A stretch of 64,000 nt of DNA from Mariprofundus erugo (GTDB taxonomy: Bacteria > Pseudomonadota > Zetaproteobacteria > Mariprofundales > Mariprofundaceae): assembly GCF_005818865.1 (NCBI RefSeq), contig NZ_VBRY01000003.1, positions 1 to 64,000 on the forward strand, read 5' to 3'. The notes below the pieces were generated by a model. It saw only the letters and a program-made list of their open reading frames with translations, was not told where the DNA came from and did no database searches. Both the position numbers and the translations under genes were made by a program. Numbering within the stretch: the first letter of the stretch is position 1; the number at the start of each line of letters is the position of its first letter. Below are positions 44,477 to 53,204 of the stretch, piece after piece.

Positions 44477-45976
44477 GTGTTAAATGGTGATATAGGCATC
44501 TCTCAGCTTGAGTCACATCTCTGGCAGGCTGCGAATATTCTGCGAGGCCCGGTCGATGCGTCAGACTTCAAGAGCTACATCTTTCCATTGCTGTTCTTCA
44601 AACGCATTTCAGATGTGTATGACGAAGAGTATGCCGTAGCACTGGATGAATCCGATGGCGACATCGAATACGCACAGTTCCCTGAGAATCATCGTTTCCA
44701 GATTCCGGATGAGTCTCACTGGAACGATGTTCGTGCCCTCAGCAGCAATATCGGCTTCGCCTTGCAGAAGGCCATGCGGAGTATCGAGCAGGCCAACCCG
44801 GACACGCTTCACGGCATTTTCGGTGATGCGCAGTGGACGAATAAAGAGCGTCTTTCGGACAGCCTTCTCAAGGATCTGATCGAACACTTTTCCAAACTGA
44901 GTTTGGGTAATGCGCAATGCAAAGCCGATATCCTGGGCCAGTCTTACGAATACCTGATCAAGAAGTTCGCCGACCTGACCAACAAAAAGGCCGGCGAGTT
45001 CTATACCCCACGCTCTGTGGTATCCTTGTTGGTGCGGATTCTTGCCCCTCAGGCCGGCGAGAGCATTTACGATCCGGCATGCGGCACCGGCGGCATGCTC
45101 CTCGAAGCCCTGCACCATGTGAAAGAGCACGGCGGCGACGAGAACCTGATGCTCGGCAAAGTTTACGGTCAGGAGAAGAACCTCACGACCTCATCCATTG
45201 CCCGCATGAACCTCTTCCTGCATGGAGCCGAAGATTTCCACATTGAACGTGGCGACACCCTGCGTCAGCCGGCCTTCTACTCGGGCGATAGTCTGGCGAC
45301 ATTCGACTGTGTGATTGCCAATCCTCCATTCTCCCTCGAAAAGTGGGGAGAGGATGTCTGGATCAATGATCCTTACGGACGAAACTTTGCCGGCCTCCCG
45401 CCAGGCAAGTCGGGCGACTTCGCCTGGGTACAGCACATGCTGAAATCGATGGCGATAAAATCGGGGCGGATGGGTGTTGTACTGCCTCATGGTGTGCTGT
45501 TCCGCATGTCCAAAGAGGGTGAGATTCGCCGCAAACTCCTTGAGATGGATGTGCTTGAAGCGGTTATCGGCCTTGGCCCCAACCTTTTCTACGGCACAGG
45601 CCTGGCAGCATGTGTTCTGGTATTCAGAGAGTCAAAGCCACGAGAGCATCGCCACAAGGTGCTCTTCATCGATGCGTCGAAAGAGTTCAAAACCGGTCGC
45701 GCCCAGAATGAACTGCTGCCTGAGCATGTGGAGAATATTCATCGTTGGTATGCCGAGTATCAGGATGTCGAAGGCATCTGCCGTGTTGTCACGATCGATG
45801 AGATTCGGGAGAACGATTTTAACCTGAATATTCCACGCTATGTGGAGCCGGTCATCGAGGAAGAGAGTCTTTCTGTTGAAGAGGCGGTTGCGAATCTCAA
45901 GCAATCCCTCGAAGCAGCTTATGAGGCAGAAGATCGCTTGAAGGCCTTGCTGGAAAGGGAGGGATTGCTCTCTTGA
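44477..45976 (+). CDS. hsdM: Type I restriction-modification methyltransferase, first copy
   Basis: About 499 residues, an N6-adenine methyltransferase subunit. The N-terminal HsdM helical domain begins ISQLESHLWQAANILRG. The SAM-binding motif is DPACGTGGMLLEA and the catalytic motif is NPPF (ANPPFSLEKWGEDVW). A second HsdM lies 1.6 kb downstream, similar throughout but clearly diverged and with NPPY. The GTG at 44477 is preferred because GGGAG lies five bases ahead; GTG at 44465 is the alternative. Its stop overlaps the TTG start of the next gene. No HsdS lies between the two HsdM genes, so this copy's partner is not obvious. Confidence 0.92.
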   Translation: MLNGDIGISQLESHLWQAANILRGPVDASDFKSYIFPLLFFKRISDVYDEEYAVALDESDGDIEYAQFPENHRFQIPDESHWNDVRALSSNIGFALQKAMRSIEQANPDTLHGIFGDAQWTNKERLSDSLLKDLIEHFSKLSLGNAQCKADILGQSYEYLIKKFADLTNKKAGEFYTPRSVVSLLVRILAPQAGESIYDPACGTGGMLLEALHHVKEHGGDENLMLGKVYGQEKNLTTSSIARMNLFLHGAEDFHIERGDTLRQPAFYSGDSLATFDCVIANPPFSLEKWGEDVWINDPYGRNFAGLPPGKSGDFAWVQHMLKSMAIKSGRMGVVLPHGVLFRMSKEGEIRRKLLEMDVLEAVIGLGPNLFYGTGLAACVLVFRESKPREHRHKVLFIDASKEFKTGRAQNELLPEHVENIHRWYAEYQDVEGICRVVTIDEIRENDFNLNIPRYVEPVIEEESLSVEEAVANLKQSLEAAYEAEDRLKALLEREGLLS

Positions 45977-47496
45977 GGATTCGTGTCTTTATCAGCTCGG
46001 TTCAGAAAGAACTCACCGATGAGCGGATGTCGTTGCAGATTCTGCTATCAACCGATCCATTTCTTTCCGAACATTGTGTGCCGGTCCTGTTTGAGGAGCA
46101 GCCTGCAGGCCTGCAGCCGGACAATCGTGCCTACCTTGAGCTGCTTAGAACATGTCAGGTCTATTTGGGCATCATCTGGAAGGAGTACGGTCATCAAGTC
46201 GATGGCTTGTCGGCCACTCATCACGAATATCGCCTGGCCAAAGAGCTAGCTCTGCCAACGTTGGTGACCATCAAAGGGAACAACGATTTAGCGCGCGCCG
46301 ATGAAACCGAGTCGTTCATTCAGGAGATCAAGGATGATGGTCACACCTATGATCGCTTTAATGACACCGAAGCCTTGCAGGAAAAGGTGCGTGCCCGCCT
46401 GATCAGGCATATCAAGGATACCTACGATCTTGAGCCGACCTCCGATCAGGAGCAGTCCGCCCATCAAACCATTCAGGTGGCATCATCGTTTGAGCGGCAG
46501 CGCCTTGAGTTCGTTCCATGGGATGAACTCGATATGACTATCGCCAACAGGATCGTTGCCAAGTCTGAAGAGCAATCGGTCGATACTCTTTCTCCCGAAT
46601 CAGTACGACGGGCACTTTGGCAGCGTGGCTACCTGTGGCGAAACGATGCCGACCAATATTTTGCGACGGCTGCTGGTATCTTGCTCATGTCGCACGATCC
46701 ATCCGTCTGCTTTGCTCATTGTCGTATTCAGATTGCTGCGCATGCCGGCATTGCGCGCAGCGCTAGCCCGCTGGACCATGCCACTATCAGAAAGCCTTTG
46801 CCGGATGCTATTGATGCTGCGGTAACGTTTATCCGAAAGAACACCCGACACCCGCTACGCGTGGTCGGCTTGCAACGCGTTGAGGTCGATGAATATCCCG
46901 AGTCCGCGCTGCGCGAGGCTCTGGTGAATGCGCTGGCGCACAGGGATTACGAAGACTCCGGACGCAAGGTGACCGTGGACGTGTTCCAGGATCGCGTTGA
47001 AATCGTCAGTCCGGGTGGGCTGGCCGGTAATTTGACGCTGGCCAAGCTGCGCGCCGGTACTGCGCGCTCACGATCGCGCAATCCGAATACAGCGCAAGGT
47101 CTGGTGTTTCTCGATCGCATGGAGGAACGAGGTACAGGCATTCAGCGTATGCGTGATGCCATGCTCGACCATGGTCTGGAGAGACCGGTGATTACCATCG
47201 TGGATGATGAGGTCGTCGTTATGCTGCCCGGCCCCGGAGATGATCTGGATCGCATTCGTGTCACTGCTCAGGCGACATCCGGCTTGAAACCATCGATTGA
47301 GGCGAAGTTGAATGATCGCCAGAAATCCATTCTGGAAGAGATCGTTGCAAATGGCTCTGTCTCGACCGGCTGGTGCAAGAAGCAGTTTGGTGTGGTTCAG
47401 GATACTGCAGTGCGGGACCTCAAAGAACTCGTTGAGCTTGAGCTGATCGAACCGCGCGGAGCAGGTCGAGGAAGGCATTATGTGCTCAAGGCCTAA
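45973..47496 (+). CDS. DUF4062 / RecG-like ATP-binding / winged-helix protein
   Basis: 507 residues with three parts. The N-terminus (about 1-130) is a DUF4062 domain, a TIR-like fold, starting RIRVFISSVQKEL with a YLGIIWKEYG segment. The middle (about 170-420) resembles the ATP-binding proteins annotated as RecG-related (COG2865), with the GHKL-like segments ALREALVNALAHRDYEDSG and MEERGTGIQRMRDAM. The C-terminal 75 residues form a winged helix (LNDRQKSILEEIVANG... VRDLKELVELELIE). It begins at a TTG inside the hsdM1 stop, so it is translationally coupled. Such proteins often sit in type I restriction loci, where a regulatory or abortive role is suspected. Iterons directly follow it. Confidence 0.75.
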   Translation: MRIRVFISSVQKELTDERMSLQILLSTDPFLSEHCVPVLFEEQPAGLQPDNRAYLELLRTCQVYLGIIWKEYGHQVDGLSATHHEYRLAKELALPTLVTIKGNNDLARADETESFIQEIKDDGHTYDRFNDTEALQEKVRARLIRHIKDTYDLEPTSDQEQSAHQTIQVASSFERQRLEFVPWDELDMTIANRIVAKSEEQSVDTLSPESVRRALWQRGYLWRNDADQYFATAAGILLMSHDPSVCFAHCRIQIAAHAGIARSASPLDHATIRKPLPDAIDAAVTFIRKNTRHPLRVVGLQRVEVDEYPESALREALVNALAHRDYEDSGRKVTVDVFQDRVEIVSPGGLAGNLTLAKLRAGTARSRSRNPNTAQGLVFLDRMEERGTGIQRMRDAMLDHGLERPVITIVDDEVVVMLPGPGDDLDRIRVTAQATSGLKPSIEAKLNDRQKSILEEIVANGSVSTGWCKKQFGVVQDTAVRDLKELVELELIEPRGAGRGRHYVLKA

Positions 47497-47605
47497 TTGT
47501 CCGATAATCGTCCGATCTTCAGGCCGGAATCGTCCGATTTGCGTAATGACACATGGACTGGAATCGTCCGGTAATCGTCCGATATTTTTTCCGGAATCGT
47601 CAGAT
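47495..47605. repeat. Six 11-bp iterons, AATCGTCCGAT
   Basis: Copies start at 47495 (AATTGTCCGAT), 47506, 47528, 47562 (AATCGTCCGGT), 47573 and 47595 (AATCGTCAGAT). Spacings are 11, 22, 34, 11 and 22 bp. The set is a tandem duplication of a 67-bp block, each block with three copies, and copies within a block sit on one DNA face. The cluster begins at the stop codon of the winged-helix gene and ends about 20 bp before hsdM2. It looks like an operator array. Confidence 0.8.
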
Positions 47606-47625
47606 GTTCTATCGCATCAATATGG

Positions 47626-49143
47626 ATGGAGAGTAGTCAAACAGTCATGAGTAAAAGAATCTCCCAATCCGCACTCGAATCCTACCTCTGGGGTGCTGCT
47701 ACTCTGCTGCGCGGCTATATCGATGCCGGCGACTATAAGCAGTTCATCTTCCCGCTGCTGTTCTTCAAGCGCTTGTGTGACGTCTACGATGAAGAGCTGG
47801 CCGAGGCACTGGAAGAGTCCGGTGGCGATCAGGAATACGCGGCCATGCCCGAGCAGCATCGCTTCCAGATTCCGGCCAACGCCCATTGGAAAGTCATTCG
47901 GACTGAGGTGCAGAATGTCGGCAAGGCGATCCAGGATGCGCTGCGGGAGATCGAGAAGGCTAATCCGGATACGTTATTTGCTGTGTTCGGCGATGCACAG
48001 TGGACGAACAAGGATCGTTTGCCTGATCGCATGCTGCGTGAGCTGATTGAACACTTCAGTTCGCAAACACTCTCCATTACCAACTGCCCGGAAGATGAGC
48101 TTGGCGTCGGCTATGAGTTCCTGATTAAGAAATTTGCAGACGATTCAGGTCATACTGCAGCCGAGTTCTATACCAACCGCACGGTTGTGCACCTGATGAC
48201 CGAGATGTTAGAGCCTCAGCCCGGCGAATCGATCTACGATCCAACCTGCGGTTCGGCCGGCATGCTGCTTTCTGCGGTCACTCACCTGAAACGTCAGGGA
48301 AAGGAGTGGCGCAACGTTCGCCTGTACGGTCAGGAAAGGAACCTGCTCACCTCAGCTATCGGCAAGATGAACATCTTCCTGCATGGCATTGAGGATTTCA
48401 AAATTGTTCGTGGTGATACACTGGCCAATCCAGTGTTTGTCGAAGGTGACAAGTTGAAGCAGTTCGATGTGGTCCTGGCCAATCCACCTTATTCGATCAA
48501 ACAGTGGGATCGAGATGCCTGGTCCGCTGACCCTTGGGGCCGGAATATCTACGGCACACCGCCACAGGGGCGCGCCGATTACGCCTTCTGGCAGCACATC
48601 ATCAAGAGCATGAAGCCGGGCTCCGGCCGTTGCGCGATTCTTTTTCCGCATGGGGTTCTCTTCCGCAATGAAGAACAGGCGATGCGTGAAAAGCTCGTCG
48701 CTCACGATGTGGTTGAGTGCGTGCTCGGCCTTGGGCCGAATCTCTTCTACAACTCGCCTATGGAAGCATGCGTTATTATCTGTCGGATGAATAAGCCGAA
48801 GGAGCGCCGAAACAAGGTGTTGTTCATCAATGCGGTAAACGAAGTGACCCGCGAGCGAGCGCAGAGCTTTCTCACCGACGACCATATCCAGCGCATAGTT
48901 GCTGCCTATGAGAGTTACGGTGATGAGGATGGCTTTACCCGAGTTGTCAGCAATGACGAAATTCGGGAGAAAAACAGCAACCTCAGCATTCCCCTCTATG
49001 TCCGAGCGAACAACGGGAACAGCAATGGCAACGGAGAGGCCGATGCGATTGATCTCCAGCAGGCCATTGCGAACTGGCAGGATAGTTCGATTGCTTTGCG
49101 GGAATCTATGGCTGACCTTTTCGAGAGACTGCAAGAATGTTGA
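47626..49143 (+). CDS. hsdM: Type I restriction-modification methyltransferase, second copy
   Basis: 505 residues, a second HsdM. It has the N-terminal HsdM domain (SALESYLWGAATLLRGYID), the SAM motif DPTCGSAGMLLSA and the catalytic NPPY (ANPPYSIKQWDRDAW). It is probably the partner of the HsdS encoded at 50484, because only one other gene lies between. The start could be the ATG at 47626 or 47647; neither has a well-placed ribosome site. It is close in sequence to hsdM1 through most of its length but clearly a distinct lineage, not a recent duplicate. Confidence 0.93.
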   Translation: MESSQTVMSKRISQSALESYLWGAATLLRGYIDAGDYKQFIFPLLFFKRLCDVYDEELAEALEESGGDQEYAAMPEQHRFQIPANAHWKVIRTEVQNVGKAIQDALREIEKANPDTLFAVFGDAQWTNKDRLPDRMLRELIEHFSSQTLSITNCPEDELGVGYEFLIKKFADDSGHTAAEFYTNRTVVHLMTEMLEPQPGESIYDPTCGSAGMLLSAVTHLKRQGKEWRNVRLYGQERNLLTSAIGKMNIFLHGIEDFKIVRGDTLANPVFVEGDKLKQFDVVLANPPYSIKQWDRDAWSADPWGRNIYGTPPQGRADYAFWQHIIKSMKPGSGRCAILFPHGVLFRNEEQAMREKLVAHDVVECVLGLGPNLFYNSPMEACVIICRMNKPKERRNKVLFINAVNEVTRERAQSFLTDDHIQRIVAAYESYGDEDGFTRVVSNDEIREKNSNLSIPLYVRANNGNSNGNGEADAIDLQQAIANWQDSSIALRESMADLFERLQEC

Positions 49144-49215
49144 GCTTCACAAGCTACTCAGCTTTTCCTGACGGGGCTTTTTGGGCAACCAACGTGAAGA
49201 GAGCAGGTAATTAGT

Positions 49216-50487
49216 ATGATAAGTCTACCGAAATCTCCCGATGGTGAGCAGTACGAGGATGCTGTCGCATCATTTATTAGAGCATTTGGTTATTTTGTTG
49301 AATCGCGTTTAATTCTTCATCATGAAGGCAGAGAGATATTAGAGTTGGATGTCGTTAGTACTCCGGCTTCAGAAGATTTTACGGCTAAAACCTTAGTGGA
49401 TGCAAAATCCGGTGGAACGGGGTTCGCAGACCTTTTTAAAATTTTTGGTTGGAGAACGTTCCTCGATATTCCTAAAGGAGCAATAATCAGACACCAAGAG
49501 ACTCCTGAGAGGGATCGGACTGCATTTGTCCGCTATGAGCCGGATACACAGGTGTCCGTGTTGCAGTTCTCTTTGACTGATTCGGATAATGTTGAGGCCT
49601 ATTTTCCACCTCCTTTTGGTGTCAATGACAATTTACGTAAACAACTTTTTATTTCGGGATGGTACGCAGCGACGGCTGAACGTATTTGCAGCAAGGAGTA
49701 TTCGAAGTTCAAAAGAGACAACCCTGAATCCGAACTTCCAATGAAGATTAGAAAGTATGACCGTGCATGTCGCGTTACATTTTTTGAGAAAGACCCCTTG
49801 ATTCGGGTGCAGAAACTGTATGCCGCATTTCAGAAATACCCCGGATTGTCAGGGGAATGTATTCATTGGATTGCGGAGAAAGAGGGGATTTCGTACAAAG
49901 ATGCTCAAAGTAAGCTCTTCGATACCGAGGGATACCCTTGGGCACAGCAAGTTATGCTTACTGAGCATAGGGCAAGGATATTAATCATCAAAAATGCCGT
50001 TGAATCATTAGATCGATACGAAACGTCAGATATAATGGATCGATTAAGATTATTGGTAACACCAACAAACTTCCAGCGATCTTTTGAAAAGATAAAGAAA
50101 AACCATCACCGGTATAAGATTCCGTATTTGTTACATTTAATGATTGAGGTGTTTGGCGGTTATTATATTGATCATGATGGATTTTCTGCTGATCTGGAGA
50201 TGATTAGTGAAGCCTCAGGAATTCCAATGGAAGACGTAATAGATTGTCTTTCTGTGCTGGATGACTTCTTCCCTACTCAAAATGGATGGGTTGTTTCTAT
50301 CAAAGGCGAATTGAACAACATTAAATTTCTACCTGCCGTATGGAGGGGAATAGGCTGTTTTACCAGGCAAGGATATTTGTTCGAGGATAAATATGAGGAA
50401 ATTGCTCCGTCCATGAGTTGGTTGCTATCTAAATATCACAATGTCGCGTACAAACTGCTCAAGCCATCTTTGGGGGTAGTTGAATGA
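49216..50487 (+). CDS. Probable PD-(D/E)XK nuclease-like protein
   Basis: 423 residues, not assigned to a named family. The N-terminal 110 residues look like a PD-(D/E)XK restriction-endonuclease fold: an early acidic helix (GEQYEDAVASFIRAFGYFVE), then ILELDVV, then TLVDAKSGG, giving the D...(D)xK pattern. The rest (about 150-423) is helical without a recognised domain and could bind DNA or partners. The gene is visibly richer in A+T than its neighbours, a sign of separate acquisition. It sits between hsdM2 and hsdS and overlaps hsdS by four bases, so it is made with the restriction complex. Confidence 0.6.
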   Translation: MISLPKSPDGEQYEDAVASFIRAFGYFVESRLILHHEGREILELDVVSTPASEDFTAKTLVDAKSGGTGFADLFKIFGWRTFLDIPKGAIIRHQETPERDRTAFVRYEPDTQVSVLQFSLTDSDNVEAYFPPPFGVNDNLRKQLFISGWYAATAERICSKEYSKFKRDNPESELPMKIRKYDRACRVTFFEKDPLIRVQKLYAAFQKYPGLSGECIHWIAEKEGISYKDAQSKLFDTEGYPWAQQVMLTEHRARILIIKNAVESLDRYETSDIMDRLRLLVTPTNFQRSFEKIKKNHHRYKIPYLLHLMIEVFGGYYIDHDGFSADLEMISEASGIPMEDVIDCLSVLDDFFPTQNGWVVSIKGELNNIKFLPAVWRGIGCFTRQGYLFEDKYEEIAPSMSWLLSKYHNVAYKLLKPSLGVVE

Positions 50488-51686
50488 CCAGCTTTTCAAA
50501 ACATAGATGGAAGATGGTGAAGTTCGGTGATGTGGTAAAAAACGCCAACCTTGTGGAGCGAGATCCCGTTGCTAGCGGCATTGAACGAGTCGTTGGGTTG
50601 GAGCACATCGACCCCGAGAATCTGCATATTCAGCGATGGAATTCAGCGGAGGAAAGCACATCTTTCACCCGTAAGTTTGTTCCTGGCCAGACGCTTTTCG
50701 GTAAGCGCCGAGCCTATCAACGCAAAGTTGCCTATGCTGAGTTTGAAGGGATCTGCTCAGGAGATATTCTGACGTTTGAACCGAAAGACAAGATGATTCT
50801 GTTACCCGAACTCCTGCCCTTCATATGCCAGAGCGATGCTTTTTTCGATCATGCGCTTGGCACCTCGGCTGGGTCTCTGTCGCCGAGAACCAGTTGGACT
50901 GCATTGAAGGACTTTGAATTTCCGCTGCCATCGATTGATGAACAGAAACGTATTGCCGAAATTCTGTGGACGGCGGATGAATCAGTTCAAAATCAATGTA
51001 AAACACTGGTTGAAGCTCAAAAGGCTGAGCTATCACTTGCACACAACTTAATACCAGTCTCCCAACTGAATATATTTACTGGAAAACTCAAGCAACCTCT
51101 ACCGCCGGATTTTAAGGTGGTCCAGGGCAACCACTTATTTACTGCACAAAGTGGAAATGGTGAGCCAACGTCAGCGAAAGACTCTCTTGGCGATACTCTC
51201 TTCTTTAAAGTTGCAGATTTTAATAGGAACAATGAGGAGACATCACTTTCAGACGCCGAAGTCACCTTTTTTGAGGATGAAAATCATAGCATTCGAATCT
51301 TTCCTCCCGGGACAGTCATATTTCCTAAAAGAGGAGCAACTATTTTCCTCAATAAGGTTGGTCAACTGAGAAAGTCAGCGGCTCTTGATCCTAATTTGAT
51401 GGCATTAGTACCAAAGGAAAGCACGTGCCTTTCTGGTTATCTTTACTGGGTCATCAAATTAATCCGACTTCACCGAGTCTCGGAAACAACAAGTCTGCCA
51501 CAACTTAACCACAAACATTTAATGCCACTTTGGCTTCCTTCTCCTTCGCTTGAGAAGCAGAGGCGAATTGTAGGTTTGCTTGATGCCATCAGAGAGCAAA
51601 GAAACAATGTGCAGGAGCATATGGTGAAGTGCACCGAGGTAAAGAAGCAGCTCATTGAGAAGTACATTGGGGACTTTCATGTATAA
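50484..51686 (+). CDS. hsdS: Type I restriction-modification specificity subunit
   Basis: HsdS, 400 residues, with two target-recognition domains that choose the two halves of the DNA target. The conserved spacer helix after the first domain is PLPSIDEQKRIAEIL. The C-terminal helix is SPSLEKQRRIVGLLDAI. The first domain is richer in G+C, and the second (about 51060-51540) is visibly richer in A+T, suggesting domain exchange. It overlaps the nuclease-like gene by four bases. The DNA target cannot be predicted from sequence. Confidence 0.92.
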   Translation: MTSFSKHRWKMVKFGDVVKNANLVERDPVASGIERVVGLEHIDPENLHIQRWNSAEESTSFTRKFVPGQTLFGKRRAYQRKVAYAEFEGICSGDILTFEPKDKMILLPELLPFICQSDAFFDHALGTSAGSLSPRTSWTALKDFEFPLPSIDEQKRIAEILWTADESVQNQCKTLVEAQKAELSLAHNLIPVSQLNIFTGKLKQPLPPDFKVVQGNHLFTAQSGNGEPTSAKDSLGDTLFFKVADFNRNNEETSLSDAEVTFFEDENHSIRIFPPGTVIFPKRGATIFLNKVGQLRKSAALDPNLMALVPKESTCLSGYLYWVIKLIRLHRVSETTSLPQLNHKHLMPLWLPSPSLEKQRRIVGLLDAIREQRNNVQEHMVKCTEVKKQLIEKYIGDFHV

Positions 51687-51725
51687 AGAATGCCCCGTTG
51701 AACAGAAGGTTCGACTGGCTTAACT

Positions 51726-53204
51726 GTGAATGTCCTGATCGATACCAACATCCTTATCCCTTTGGAGGATACAGCCAGAACGCTCGATCCTTCATTGGCT
51801 GAGATGAGGCGGATGTCGGAGCAGAATGGTCATATCTTGTATGTTCATCCAAGTCAGGCGGAGGACATTCGAAGGGATAAGGACGAGCAAAGGCGAGACA
51901 TCGTTTTATCTCGCCTTCGGCAATATCAAACCATCCCTTCACCACCCGAATTATCAAGCGAGAAACTGCTGGAATATGGGTGGCGGCAAAACAGTGATAA
52001 TGATCGAATAGATAATCTTCTGCTTCACGCATTGTGTCGTGGTTCTGTTCACTTTTTGGTCACCAACGACAAGGACCTGCATAAAAAAGCCCGCCAGGCG
52101 AATGTTCAGGAACACGTCCATCGACTCGACCAGTTTCTTGCGTTCCTCAAATCACAAACTGATGAAGAGCAGCCTCCACCATACGGGATTCAAGAAAAGC
52201 TGCTCCACGAATTTGACGTTAACCAACCTTTCTTCGACTCGTTGAGGGATGGATATCCTGGATTCAATAAATGGTATTTGGATAAGGCTGCTGAGCACCG
52301 AACTGCATGGTGTGTACATAACAAGGGAGAAGTTCATGCCATCTGCATATACAAGCAAGAGGAATACCCGACTATTGTTGACGGCGGCTCTCCTCTGAAT
52401 GGGATTGCTCTTAAGCTCTGCACGTTCAAGGTCGGCGAAAGTGTGCGCGGCCGTAAGCTTGGTGAACGGCTGCTGTTTTCTGCCTTCAAGTATGCCGTCG
52501 AACACGATATCCCTTACGTCTACCTGCACACCTACGGCAAGGAGCATGAACTGCTGGTTTCTTTGTGTCAGGACTATGGCTTCGAATTCGCTGGAAAGTA
52601 TCAAGACAGGGATGATGTCTATATCAAAACGATGTTAGCACCGCATACGGTGCCACCTGATATGGAGCCGCTGACGTATGCGATGCAGTTCTACCCTCAC
52701 TACTTGGATGCAGATGATGTAGGCAAGTTCATCATTCCTATCAGGCCTGAATATCACAATGACCTTTTCGCTGATACAAGCGATACCGCGAGAGGTTTAT
52801 TCGCGAATGATCCAAGCCAGTATAGTCCGCAAGCGAATACGATTAAGAAAGCCTATATCTGCCATGCAAACACAACGCAGATTCAGCCTGGAGATCTACT
52901 GTTGTTTTACCGAACTCATGACCGGATGAGCGTCGAATGCATTGGCGTTGTCGAGCAAGCCTATCGTGGCCGTGAGATTGGCACAGTGCTTCCCATGGTA
53001 TCCAAGCGCACTGTCTATTCGAGAGCCGAGATTGAAAGATGGTTGCAACGACAGACACTGGTCATCCTCTTTCGCTTCATTCGGAACTTCCCACCGATTA
53101 GCCAAGCAGAACTCTCACAAGCTGGTATACGGGGACCTATTCAAAGCATTAGGAAAATAACACATGATCAATATCTACAGTGCTTCGGCAGGGGACTGAA
53201 TTAA
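51726..53204 (+). CDS. PIN-GNAT-PUA-like fusion protein
   Basis: 492 residues with three parts, an unusual combination. The N-terminal 145 residues look like a PIN nuclease, with acidic residues in LIDTNILIP, QAEDIRRD, DRIDNLLLHAL and LVTNDKDL. The middle (about 150-310) is a GNAT acetyltransferase with the acetyl-CoA loop VRGRKLGERLL. The C-terminus (about 330-492) resembles an EVE/ASCH-type PUA-like domain (KKAYICHANTTQIQPGDLLLFY). PIN domains usually cut RNA, and GNAT toxins acetylate aminoacyl-tRNA, so RNA is the likely target. It starts with GTG at 51726, 39 bp after hsdS, and its stop overlaps the next start (TAATG). Confidence 0.7.
   Translation: MNVLIDTNILIPLEDTARTLDPSLAEMRRMSEQNGHILYVHPSQAEDIRRDKDEQRRDIVLSRLRQYQTIPSPPELSSEKLLEYGWRQNSDNDRIDNLLLHALCRGSVHFLVTNDKDLHKKARQANVQEHVHRLDQFLAFLKSQTDEEQPPPYGIQEKLLHEFDVNQPFFDSLRDGYPGFNKWYLDKAAEHRTAWCVHNKGEVHAICIYKQEEYPTIVDGGSPLNGIALKLCTFKVGESVRGRKLGERLLFSAFKYAVEHDIPYVYLHTYGKEHELLVSLCQDYGFEFAGKYQDRDDVYIKTMLAPHTVPPDMEPLTYAMQFYPHYLDADDVGKFIIPIRPEYHNDLFADTSDTARGLFANDPSQYSPQANTIKKAYICHANTTQIQPGDLLLFYRTHDRMSVECIGVVEQAYRGREIGTVLPMVSKRTVYSRAEIERWLQRQTLVILFRFIRNFPPISQAELSQAGIRGPIQSIRKITHDQYLQCFGRGLN

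Noticed and set aside
47495-47605. CRISPR array
   Set aside because: Repeats are 11 bp with spacings of one to three helical turns, there are no unique spacers and no cas genes.
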